Assembly: GCF_024296865.1 (NCBI RefSeq)
Contig: NZ_CP101134.1
Coordinates: 3,658,001-3,722,000 of the forward strand
Length of the DNA: 64,000 bases
DNA from: Sphingobacterium sp. LZ7M1
Lineage (GTDB): Bacteria; Bacteroidota; Bacteroidia; Sphingobacteriales; Sphingobacteriaceae
Direction of reading: 5' to 3'
Below are positions 1 to 7,600 of the stretch, one piece after another. The notes beneath the pieces are model-generated. The model made no database searches. It worked only from the letters and a program-made list of their open reading frames with translations, and had not been told where the DNA came from. The stretch's first letter is position 1. Every line of letters begins with the position of its first letter. The translations under genes were made by a program, and so were the position numbers.

Positions 1-273
1 GATCATTCCAAAGCTCATGGCCGAATCAAAGAAGGCTGAGCCCGGTAAGGTCGTGATAGTCTGTTTTCCGGCATTGATATAGTCTGCATCTTCTTCACCT
101 TCAAATGGGAAAGGTCCCATACCCAACAAACCATTCTCACTTTGCAGAACTACATTGATATTGTCGGGGATATAATTGGCAACCAAGGTCGGGATTCCAA
201 TCCCCAGGTTGACATAATAGCCGTCCTTTATCTCCTTAGCAATTCGTTTTGCTATTCCAAATTTGTCCAACAT
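1..273 (-). CDS. scoB: 3-oxoacid CoA-transferase subunit B, partial (3' part beyond window)
   Basis: The first 91 codons are visible, starting with ATG at 273; the rest lies beyond position 1. The product is the beta subunit of an acetoacetate/3-oxoacid CoA-transferase, which moves CoA from succinyl-CoA or acyl-CoA to a 3-oxoacid. Visible family signatures are the N-terminal [10 protein letters not shown] stretch and [10 protein letters not shown], whose Glu is the CoA-thioester-forming residue in this family. The gene starts 3 bases after the thiolase stop, so it is the third gene of a minus-strand operon with the thiolase and subunit A. Identification is firm for the visible part; the exact acid substrate is not shown by sequence. 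Confidence 0.9.
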   Translation of the reverse strand, partial: MLDKFGIAKRIAKEIKDGYYVNLGIGIPTLVANYIPDNINVVLQSENGLLGMGPFPFEGEEDADYINAGKQTITTLPGSAFFDSAMSFGMI

Positions 274-276
274 AGG

Positions 277-1455
277 TTAAATCTTTTTAAGGATCATGGC
301 ACTTGCCCCACCGCCTCCATTACAGATTGCGGCAAGTCCTAACTGACCATTTTCCTGATGTAAAACACTGGTTAAAGTCACGATGATCCGAGCACCGGAA
401 CAACCCAATGGATGCCCCAATGAGACTGCACCACCGTAAACGTTCATCTGGTCTTCTGAAATGTCCAATAGCTTGGCATTGGCCAAGGCAACAACCGAAA
501 AGGCCTCGTTAAATTCAAAATAATCGATATCATCCACTGTAAGTCCGACCTTTTGCAATACTTTCTGGGTAGCGGCTGTTGGTGTGGTGGTAAACCATTC
601 CGGAGATTGTTCCGCATCTGCATACGCAATCACCTCTGCCAAGGGCTTAACGCCAAGCTCATTTACTTTTTCTTCACTCATCAAGATCACCGCAGCAGCT
701 CCATCGCTTAAAGTCGATGCATTGGCAGCCGTGATCGTTCCATCGGTTTTAAAGGATGTCTTCAATTGACTGACCTTTTCAAAGTTGATATTCTTGAATT
801 CCTCATCTTCATCAACCATGACGGAACCCTTTCTAGATTTTACCTCTACAGGAACCACTTCATTCTTGAATTTCCCCGTCTCCCAGGCAATCTTACTGCG
901 GGTATAGGATTGAATGGCATATTCATCTTGATCCGCTCTACTGATCTCATATTTTTCCGCACAGAGTTCACCACAATTCCCCATGGCCTTATCCGAATAA
1001 ACATCCGTTAGTCCATCTTTTTGGATGCCATCTGTTAATTTCTGATCGCCATATTTAGCACCCCATCTAGCTGCTGTATCATAAAAAGGAACTTGGCTCA
1101 TATTCTCCATTCCTCCAGCGATCACCACTTGGGCATCACCTAATAGAATTTGCTGCACGCCAATTGAAATCGCTTTCATACCACTTGCACAGACCTTATT
1201 GATGGTTGTGGCAGGTACATGGTCGGGTAAACCGGCAAATTTTGAAGCTTGCCTGGCAGGTGCCTGTCCCAGATTCGCCTGGAGAACGGAACCCATATAG
1301 ACTTCATCCACATGGTGCTTCTCCAATTTAATTTCGTCCATTACAGCTTTGATGACCGTAGCCCCCAACTCAGTGGAGGAAACGGTGGCCAGGGATGACC
1401 CGAAACTTCCCATTGCTGTCCTCTTGGCAGCAACGATATATACTTTTTTACGCAT
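277..1455 (-). CDS. Acetyl-CoA C-acetyltransferase (thiolase)
   Basis: A 392-residue thiolase of the usual length, catalysing reversible condensation or cleavage of acetyl-CoA and acetoacetyl-CoA in the cytosol. Visible features are the nucleophilic Cys89 in NKVCASGMKAI, the C-terminal GHPLGCSGAR His motif and the CNGGGGASA loop carrying the second catalytic Cys. The start ATG lies inside the last codons of the upstream subunit A gene (8-base overlap), which suggests translational coupling. Lying between the two CoA-transferase subunit genes, it most likely cleaves the acetoacetyl-CoA that the transferase makes. Whether the pathway runs toward acetoacetate use or formation cannot be read from the sequence. 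Confidence 0.93.
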   Translation of the reverse strand: MRKKVYIVAAKRTAMGSFGSSLATVSSTELGATVIKAVMDEIKLEKHHVDEVYMGSVLQANLGQAPARQASKFAGLPDHVPATTINKVCASGMKAISIGVQQILLGDAQVVIAGGMENMSQVPFYDTAARWGAKYGDQKLTDGIQKDGLTDVYSDKAMGNCGELCAEKYEISRADQDEYAIQSYTRSKIAWETGKFKNEVVPVEVKSRKGSVMVDEDEEFKNINFEKVSQLKTSFKTDGTITAANASTLSDGAAAVILMSEEKVNELGVKPLAEVIAYADAEQSPEWFTTTPTAATQKVLQKVGLTVDDIDYFEFNEAFSVVALANAKLLDISEDQMNVYGGAVSLGHPLGCSGARIIVTLTSVLHQENGQLGLAAICNGGGGASAMILKKI

Positions 1456-2170
1456 TATCTTCTCTATTTCTTACTGTTCTTTGTTCGATTCTTTTTTCAT
1501 ACTTCGCACCTTGGAATATCTTGTTTACAAATATGCCAGGGGTATGGATATGGTTAGGATCCAACTCGCCGACCTCCACTAATTCTTCCACTTCTGCGAT
1601 GGTGATCTTGCCACACATGGCGACTGCATGGTTAAAATTCTGGGCCGTACCACGATAAACCAAGTTGCCCGCGGTATCCCCTTTCCATGCTTTTACCAAA
1701 GCATAGTCAGGTTCAAAAGCATATTCCATTAGATAATCTTTCTCTACTCCATGGAAGGTAAACCTTCTTACTTCCTTTCCCTCCGCTACTTCGGTCCCCA
1801 CTCCCGCAGGGGTATAAATAACTGGCAGTCCGTAACCCCCAGCCATTAAACGCGTGGCCAAAGTTCCCTGTGGAACTAAGTCTACCTCCAGCTCACCACT
1901 CAACATCTGTCTTTCAAATTCAGCATTCTCCCCTACATAGGATGCAATCATTTTCTTGATCTGCTTGTTCTGCAGCAACAGGCCCAAACCGAAATCATCC
2001 ACCCCGGCATTGTTACTGATGCAAGTAAGGTCTTTGACCCGCTTTTCCAACAAAGCTGAAATCAGGTTCTCAGGAATCCCACACAGCCCAAAACCACCCA
2101 AGGAGATGGTCATGCCATCCTGAATCCCCTCAATAGCCTGCTGTGCATTAGATACTGTTTTATTAATCAT
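1448..2170 (-). CDS. scoA: 3-oxoacid CoA-transferase subunit A
   Basis: A 240-residue alpha subunit of a family I CoA-transferase. The GGFGLCGIPENLI segment near residue 26 is the glycine-rich signature of the A subunit, and the length fits a free-standing subunit. It is the first gene of the run scoA-thiolase-scoB; its stop overlaps the thiolase start by 8 bases. Together with subunit B it would form the active enzyme that activates acetoacetate to acetoacetyl-CoA. The start ATG at 2170 follows a long AT-rich intergenic region shared with the divergent gene at 2628. Confidence 0.92.
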   Translation of the reverse strand: MINKTVSNAQQAIEGIQDGMTISLGGFGLCGIPENLISALLEKRVKDLTCISNNAGVDDFGLGLLLQNKQIKKMIASYVGENAEFERQMLSGELEVDLVPQGTLATRLMAGGYGLPVIYTPAGVGTEVAEGKEVRRFTFHGVEKDYLMEYAFEPDYALVKAWKGDTAGNLVYRGTAQNFNHAVAMCGKITIAEVEELVEVGELDPNHIHTPGIFVNKIFQGAKYEKRIEQRTVRNREDNA

Positions 2171-2627
2171 ATCTGTACATTGCGTTATTTTCCCTTTCGG
2201 GAATGAATAAATCTTTTAGAGCTTAGGACAACCAAATAATTATCTTAAAATCAATGAGTTGATAAAATATTTTTTGGTATAATATTTATTTATGTCCTGA
2301 AGTTTATAATCATGATAAATTTAACGAAATTATCTTAAACCTCTAATTATTAAGAACTTTTACCATTCTATAAACCAGAGTTGGGTATTATTCAATACTT
2401 AGCAGTAAACAAGAAGGTATTTTACAAATGATGAAACAGTTTCAGGAATTGGATTAGATATTACAAAATAACCCTCCCAATTTAATCGGAAAGACAAATA
2501 ATTGTTAACCTAAGGTTAATCAAATAAATAGATTAGTGTATTATTGAATCAATTTTTAGAATTTCTTTTGTAATTCTAATTAAATTGCTAAACTTGACTC
2601 TTAAAGCAAGAAATATACCCTATAACT
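2171..2627. other. Divergent intergenic region with two palindromes
   Basis: This 457-base AT-rich region separates divergent genes and holds no convincing ORF. Two inverted repeats lie on the side of the plus-strand gene: TTAACC-taa-GGTTAA at 2505-2519, and TTAGAATT / AATTCTAA at 2556-2563 and 2572-2579. Either could be an operator or a structured leader for the gene at 2628. I could not find a full TTTG / TAnnTTTG promoter. Confidence 0.5.
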
Positions 2628-3215
2628 ATGCGATTATTATCACTTTTTTTAATGTTTTGGGCATTTAGTTCACCCCTATTTGGACAAACCCTACAACAAA
2701 AACTGAAAACGGCTCCTCTAGACAGCCAATTCGTCTATTTGAATTTGCAATCTAGAAACCAGGACAAGGACTTTAAGATTATCAGAAAGACAAATCTTGA
2801 TATCATCCGTCAAAACGTTAAAGACTCCTTGAGCATTTATAAAAAGCAAATTTCCGGATTGAAAGGCGATGCGTCTTCTACCGAAGGTAGCCTACAGAGC
2901 CTACAAGATTCTGTAACCAACCTATCTGCTGCTTTACAAACTGAACAACAAAAAACCGACAGCATTTCTTTCCTTGGAATCCAATTTTCCAAGAGCTCTT
3001 ACCATACCATGGTTTGGGTGATCATCATTGTGCTAGCGATTGCTTTATTTGGAATTTTAGCGGCCTTCAGAAAAGCTAAAGTTGACACTGAAGAAAGCAA
3101 ACATACCGTAGATGAACTTCAGGAAGAACTTCAGACCCTTAGAAAAAAATCTATGGAAAGAGAACAACTTCTTAAACGTCAACTATTGGATGAACAGTTG
3201 AAAAGAAATTCTTAA
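2628..3215 (+). CDS. Membrane protein with two coiled-coil regions, unknown function
   Basis: A 195-residue protein I do not recognise as a named family. Residues 1-19 look like a signal peptide ending at FGQ. Residues about 65-110 are polar with heptad character (KQISGLKGDASS through LSAALQTEQQ), and a single hydrophobic segment around 127-147 (MVWVIIIVLAIALFGIL) should span the inner membrane. The remaining C-terminal part is strongly charged and predicted coiled coil (EELQEELQTLRKKS, EREQLLKRQLL), so it would project into the cytoplasm. It is monocistronic, with palindromes upstream and a strong terminator downstream. A scaffolding or envelope-tethering role is possible but is only inference. 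Confidence 0.75.
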   Translation: MRLLSLFLMFWAFSSPLFGQTLQQKLKTAPLDSQFVYLNLQSRNQDKDFKIIRKTNLDIIRQNVKDSLSIYKKQISGLKGDASSTEGSLQSLQDSVTNLSAALQTEQQKTDSISFLGIQFSKSSYHTMVWVIIIVLAIALFGILAAFRKAKVDTEESKHTVDELQEELQTLRKKSMEREQLLKRQLLDEQLKRNS

Positions 3216-3217
3216 TT

Positions 3218-3238
3218 AGACAATAGACATAAGACGAT
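3218..3238 (+). repeat. Heptad repeat array, single left-type arm
   Basis: Three consecutive 7-base units, AGACAAT, AGACATA and AGACGAT, begin 2 bases after the stop codon at 3215. This is the shortest member of the AGACATA family described under findings, and no facing TCTTATG arm is seen here. Confidence 0.55.
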
Positions 3239-3270
3239 ATTCTTAGTTGTTTGAGGTCTAGACTTAATAA

Positions 3271-3306
3271 AAAAGCAGTGTTAACCGACGTTAACACTGC
3301 TTTTTT
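3271..3306 (+). terminator. Rho-independent terminator
   Basis: A perfect 11-base stem, GCAGTGTTAAC (3275-3285) with GTTAACACTGC (3290-3300), closes a 4-base loop and is followed by TTTTTT. A-rich sequence on the left lets it also work in reverse. It ends the transcript of the coiled-coil gene. Confidence 0.9.
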
Positions 3307-3395
3307 GGTTTAAAATCATATTTTACTCTGACTCCTGTAACATAACAGGATAATTTCTGACTAATTACAAAGGTTAAGCCTAAAGCCTAAAGCGC

Positions 3396-4310
3396 ATGAA
3401 GACATACTTCAATTTGCAGTGGAAGATTATCTGTAGATCGATGAAAGATTTCGGTCTTCCATGGCTATTGATTTTTCCTGCAATCGCATTGGTATATATC
3501 GCCTTTTTCTATTTACTAAGACAGTACCCCTATTGGGCAGCCTATCTCATATTCCTGTTGAATTTTCAAGCTTTATTTAGCCTTGCCGAATACCAGCGAA
3601 ATGACTTCCTCAAAATGACCTTCAATAACCTGGACTATTATCTCATCAGGATCCTTGAAAACCTGATCCTTAGTTTTGGAACGGTCATTCTATTAATCAT
3701 ATTCGGCAAACTTAATCTTGCCCTTGTACTATTGGCCATTGCTGTACTTTTCGTTTTTGTGTCCACAAACAGCCTATGGTCTGGTACCTTTCCAACTCCG
3801 TTCAGGAAATACCCTTTTGAATTTATTATCGGTTTCCGAAGGACCTGGCTTCTTCTGATTATTTTATATGTCTTGGCATATATTGGTTTAGCCTATGGTA
3901 ATCAAAACCTAGCACTCTTCTGCATGTTTTGCATCTGCATCTGTGGAACCCTCTATTATCAAGTCATAGAGCCAGGGATAATTCTTTGGAACCAAAACAG
4001 AAAACCAGTGGCGTTTCTACTCCACAAATTCACGAGAGGAATAATACAGTTAAGTCTTTTGTTATTGCCTATTGCGATTCCGCTCTGTGTTATCTTCCCA
4101 GAGGACATCACGAAGGCACTTATTGTATGGGGTTTAGGTTTGTTCCTGATTCCCTTTGCTATCTGTCTCAAATATGCGGTCTTTCCAAGAAAGGTCAGTG
4201 TTTCAGAAAGTATCGTTCTAGGATTATGCCTTGCCTTTTATCCATTGGTCCTGGTCATCATCCCCTACTATTATTACAAAGCCATCCAAAACTTAAAATC
4301 TGCAGCATGA
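3396..4310 (+). CDS. ABC transporter permease-like integral membrane protein
   Basis: A 304-residue, very hydrophobic protein with about eight predicted membrane segments and almost no soluble domain, so it is an inner-membrane protein. It resembles no permease family I can name. Its stop (TGA) overlaps the start (ATG) of the next gene, an ABC ATPase, in an ATGA junction, which strongly suggests the two form one transporter. With no periplasmic binding protein nearby, an ABC-2-like exporter is more likely than an importer. The start at 3396 is the first ATG after the terminator at 3306. Confidence 0.75.
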   Translation: MKTYFNLQWKIICRSMKDFGLPWLLIFPAIALVYIAFFYLLRQYPYWAAYLIFLLNFQALFSLAEYQRNDFLKMTFNNLDYYLIRILENLILSFGTVILLIIFGKLNLALVLLAIAVLFVFVSTNSLWSGTFPTPFRKYPFEFIIGFRRTWLLLIILYVLAYIGLAYGNQNLALFCMFCICICGTLYYQVIEPGIILWNQNRKPVAFLLHKFTRGIIQLSLLLLPIAIPLCVIFPEDITKALIVWGLGLFLIPFAICLKYAVFPRKVSVSESIVLGLCLAFYPLVLVIIPYYYYKAIQNLKSAA

Positions 4311-4984
4311 TAGAAGTAATTAACCTCAGTAAATCCTATGGCTCCAAGACAGTCCTCAAGCATATCAACGTGATCTTTGAGCCTGGAAAGGTCTACGGCA
4401 TTGTCGGAGAGAATGGTTCTGGAAAAACTACTTTCTTCAGGTGCATGGCTGAAATGGAGGACTATGAAGGAAAAATCAAGACGGGCTACAAGGAAATCAA
4501 GAATCACCTCGGTTTTTTAACGGCGGAACCTTATTTCTTACCCAAGATCACCGGAGAAGAACATATCTATCTGATGGCGGATGCTCGGAAAATAAAGCTG
4601 AAAAACCTTCAGGAAAAGAATATTTTTAAACTACCTTTAAAGGAATATATCAGCCAATATTCTACAGGAATGAAAAAGAAATTGGCGATTATGGCGGTTC
4701 TCTTTCAACAGAATGATTTCATTATCTTGGATGAACCTTTTAATGGTATCGATCTGGAGAGTTCTATAATCCTTGAGGAAATCATCAAGATGCTTAAGAA
4801 CAAAGGAAAAATTATCCTTATGTCCTCACATATTTTTTCGACACTGAAGAATAGTTGTGATGTGATTTACCAGATTGAAAATGGACAGTTCTCCAATCCC
4901 TATTCTCCATCCACTTTTGGAGACTTGGAAGATGCTATGAAGAGTAAAATCCTACAGAATCACTTCAATAATTTTTCATTATAA
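4307..4984 (+). CDS. ABC transporter ATP-binding protein
   Basis: A 225-residue nucleotide-binding subunit. Visible are Walker A (GENGSGKTT), a signature region reading YSTGMKKKLAI in place of LSGGQ (as in ABC-2 exporters), Walker B (FIILDEPFNGID) and the switch His in MSSHIF. The open frame extends upstream into the permease gene, but MIEVINLSKSYG is the natural N-terminus and its ATG at 4307 overlaps the permease stop. It would power the membrane partner encoded just upstream. The substrate is unknown. Confidence 0.88.
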   Translation: MIEVINLSKSYGSKTVLKHINVIFEPGKVYGIVGENGSGKTTFFRCMAEMEDYEGKIKTGYKEIKNHLGFLTAEPYFLPKITGEEHIYLMADARKIKLKNLQEKNIFKLPLKEYISQYSTGMKKKLAIMAVLFQQNDFIILDEPFNGIDLESSIILEEIIKMLKNKGKIILMSSHIFSTLKNSCDVIYQIENGQFSNPYSPSTFGDLEDAMKSKILQNHFNNFSL

Positions 4985-5308
4985 GATTCCTGAACCCTAA
5001 CCAGCAGAAAAATTAGGGGAATAGCTTTGACCTTATTCGAGACATATTCCGAAAATTCCGAAAATGGCTAGAATATTATTAAAGGTTTTCTCGAATGTGT
5101 CTCGAATGATTCTCGAACATGGTCAGGATATCAACCTAAAAAACAGCTGACACATTCAATTTAATCAGTCCTATTTGGTATTGGCTTTAAATAATGTTTG
5201 TCATAAACTGTAATATTCCTCTGTTTTTATTATATTATATGTAATTATAGATCAATAGAATTATAGTAGGATGTCTTATTACAGAAGCCTACTCGTAAAT
5301 AAGAAATT
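4985..5308. other. Intergenic region around palindromic element copy 1
   Basis: A 324-base stretch without a gene. Besides the palindromic element at 5029-5107 it contains AT-rich sequence with no clear promoter or terminator. Confidence 0.5.
5029..5107. repeat. Dispersed palindromic element, copy 1
   Basis: ATTCGAGACA (5035-5044) faces TGTCTCGAAT (5098-5107), giving a perfect 10-base pair of ends around about 53 bases, with a CGAAAATTCCGAAAA core. The same ends and a similar shorter core recur at 54621-54660. The left flank, GACC then TTATTCGAGACA, matches the reverse complement of the right flank of that copy. It sits alone between the ABC operon and a small ORF. Confidence 0.7.
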
Positions 5309-5509
5309 ATGAGAAATTCATTTTTATATACAGCATTTATATGCTGTATATTATTAGAAGTTTTAGTAATCTATTCTTATGTAGTAAAAAACATAAACAC
5401 AAAAGAGTTCCTTCTTATAGGATTGAGCAATATTGGTGTTATATATGTTTTTATTTTAAATATTAGACATAATAACAAAAAGGCTAAAACCATTCTGAAT
5501 GATAAGTAA
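5309..5509 (+). CDS. Possible small membrane protein (66 residues)
   Basis: A 66-codon frame encodes two hydrophobic segments (about residues 5-26 and 35-52) followed by a basic tail, NIRHNNKKAKT, the typical look of a small two-span membrane protein. It is markedly more AT-rich than its neighbours, and no clear ribosome binding site or promoter was found. It lies alone between two palindromic elements. It could be a real small gene, a laterally acquired scrap or a chance frame; I recognise no family. Confidence 0.4.
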   Translation: MRNSFLYTAFICCILLEVLVIYSYVVKNINTKEFLLIGLSNIGVIYVFILNIRHNNKKAKTILNDK

Positions 5510-5597
5510 AGGGGGCATGTACGTTTCTGTCTCATGACCCTGTCATCCTCAATCTTCGAGTGAGGACCTGTACGCCAATACACACTTGATATGTTTG

Positions 5598-5665
5598 GTT
5601 CCGAGACCCTTCGTTCCTCAGGGTGACCCTGGAAAAGGAGAGCTTTTTCCAAAAGATCTCGGAAC
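5598..5665. repeat. Imperfect long hairpin, repetitive-element-like
   Basis: GTTCCGAGA (5598-5606) pairs with TCTCGGAAC (5657-5665), and inside lies a second palindrome, CAGGGTGACCCTG. Just upstream, around 5540-5580, is sequence of the TGTCATCCTCA...GAGTGAGGAC kind that looks like an intergenic repeat relic. No ORF is convincing here. Confidence 0.5.
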
Positions 5666-5727
5666 TATCCTTTCTTTATTAACAATGGTTTTCTCATATT
5701 ACGATTTCGCTATGACCTTACTTCCCC

Positions 5728-5767
5728 CCAAAAAAAAACAAAAGCAGCAATCCGTAGATTGCTGCTT
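5728..5767 (-). terminator. Rho-independent terminator of the M14 gene pair
   Basis: AAGCAGCAATC (5742-5752) and GATTGCTGCTT (5757-5767) form an 11-base perfect stem with a 4-base loop. On the minus strand it is followed by a T-rich run (the A run at 5730-5743 of the plus strand). It closes the transcript ending at 5806. Confidence 0.88.
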
Positions 5768-5805
5768 CAAGGTATAAACCGATCTGTAAATTGTTGCTTT
5801 TTTGA

Positions 5806-7587
5806 TTAGGACTTGTTCGCTGCGTCCTTCAGATTATATTCAAGGTATCCACCTTTAGGGCTATCCACGATCAGCTTCGCTGAACTAGGATTTCCTTTTA
5901 CGATCCATCTTACCTTCACGGAGCTCATACCATCAATAGTAGGCACTTCGATCTGCTGTGGCTGATACTTTTGCTCCAGCGTTTCATTGAAGTCAGCGTT
6001 CAATACCTGCATCCCTGTTACCACCTGTGCACCTTCTAATCGGATATGGTTAGGGCGTTCGATCTTATGTCTCACATCATGGTCTGAGTGTGTAGGAACA
6101 ATCCTGGTATTCCAGATCGTTGCATTCACTTCATATAGATTACCACCAAGAGGTTTGATACTGGATTCCATTACCTCCAATTTAGGCATGTGGTAAGCAT
6201 GGTAAATGGTAAATGCGGCATTTCGGTGTGCATCCTCCATCAATAAGAAACCTGGGTGGTTACGAGTATAGTTTTTCTTAGCTCCACCGATCTCGATCTT
6301 ACCATATTGCGGATGATCAAACTCTTTCCATGGCACATAGGCATCTCCGAACATCAAAAGCTTATCAAACTCATAATACTCATCACTGTTCCTTAGGCCA
6401 CCTTCGGACTTTTCATTGAAAAGCTTGTAGGTAGTCATCAATTCATTGGAGAAAGTAAAGATACCACGGGTCAGGGCCAAGAAATCGATCTCGCCACCAA
6501 ACACGGTATACAGATCTTTATGGATCACGATATAATCATAGCCCGGCAACATCTTTTCTCCGGTCTTTCCTAGGGCATCATATACCTGAACGTCTTTTCT
6601 TGAGTAGAACCTTTCATCATCTGCGGCTCCTGGACCACGCAGGATCATACCTCCGAAGTTGTGATACGATTGCGCTCCTGCGATATTCGGATGGGCATAG
6701 ATAAATTTCTTGACAGCTTGCGTTTCAGGCAAGGTTCCTGGATAGTAGAGGGCACCACCCTGTACATAGTTTGGCTGCCAGTTCCATCCCCAGTCACGGT
6801 TAGGGTCATAAGTTCCTGTGATATCCTCATTGACCAATCCATCACCATCATTGTCAATCCCCTCAAAACCCAGCATTTCATATTCGCCTACTTCACCTGG
6901 TTTCACCATCAGCATACGGTTAGGATTTTCAGGATCGGCTTTAAACCTTCCGGTCTTGGACTTGCGGCGCATCATGACAATTTCGCCATCTCCATCCAAA
7001 TCATCGTATAGATCTTCTGCTACCAGTCCATCGCCATCGTTATCAAATGGTCTTCGACCAGTCCTAGAGGAGTGCATGGTGTTCGGTTGGTAAATAAAGT
7101 ATTCACGAGAATCTGGATTGATCGTTGGCGCGATGTAAAACACCTTATCCTTCAATAAATCTTTGATAAACGGGACATTATTATAGTTTTCTAAGAGATA
7201 CCATGCGGTGTACATGGATATTTCAGACCCTTGCAATTCATTGGCATGGATGTTACCATCGATCCACATTGCCGGTTTTCTTTCGGGTTTACCTTCCTTG
7301 AAATCCGTTACGGTCAGGACAAAGATGTCCCTGCCTTCATAACTTTTCCCAATAGACTCATATTTAATAAGGTCAGGATAGGCTTTTTGTAGGTCCTTAT
7401 AGAACTGTTCCATTTGTTTTAGGTCGTGGTAACGGCTCCAATTCATTTGAACTTTAGGATTGGAGGGCGAACCAACAGCCCGTAGACCGGCGATCTCCTT
7501 GCTGACATCGTCGTTTTTCTTTTGGGCAAAGGCTGCCGAAACACTCAGTGCTAAGGCAAGTGATAATATTTTATATGATAGTCTCAT
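5806..7587 (-). CDS. M14 family zinc carboxypeptidase, secreted, probably active
   Basis: A 593-residue exported peptidase with a signal peptide (residues 1-21, ending AFA-Q). The M14 active site is complete: zinc ligands His114 and Glu117 in NIHANE, third ligand His309 in SYHNFG, the NRDW substrate-binding motif at 263-266, and the catalytic Glu382 in TFSNEL. Two acidic DxDGDG loops (about 182-204 and 245-254) look like calcium-binding insertions. The C-terminal third is a beta-rich extension. It lies 13 bases downstream of a paralogue, so the two are co-transcribed. It would trim C-terminal residues from peptides in the periplasm or outside; the precise specificity is unknown. Confidence 0.9.
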   Translation of the reverse strand: MRLSYKILSLALALSVSAAFAQKKNDDVSKEIAGLRAVGSPSNPKVQMNWSRYHDLKQMEQFYKDLQKAYPDLIKYESIGKSYEGRDIFVLTVTDFKEGKPERKPAMWIDGNIHANELQGSEISMYTAWYLLENYNNVPFIKDLLKDKVFYIAPTINPDSREYFIYQPNTMHSSRTGRRPFDNDGDGLVAEDLYDDLDGDGEIVMMRRKSKTGRFKADPENPNRMLMVKPGEVGEYEMLGFEGIDNDGDGLVNEDITGTYDPNRDWGWNWQPNYVQGGALYYPGTLPETQAVKKFIYAHPNIAGAQSYHNFGGMILRGPGAADDERFYSRKDVQVYDALGKTGEKMLPGYDYIVIHKDLYTVFGGEIDFLALTRGIFTFSNELMTTYKLFNEKSEGGLRNSDEYYEFDKLLMFGDAYVPWKEFDHPQYGKIEIGGAKKNYTRNHPGFLLMEDAHRNAAFTIYHAYHMPKLEVMESSIKPLGGNLYEVNATIWNTRIVPTHSDHDVRHKIERPNHIRLEGAQVVTGMQVLNADFNETLEQKYQPQQIEVPTIDGMSSVKVRWIVKGNPSSAKLIVDSPKGGYLEYNLKDAANKS

Positions 7588-7600
7588 TTCTTGGCAGATT

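Noticed and set aside
3929..4306. Upstream extension of the ABC ATPase reading frame
   Set aside because: It translates the permease gene in another frame; the ATP-binding protein begins naturally at 4307 with an ATGA overlap.
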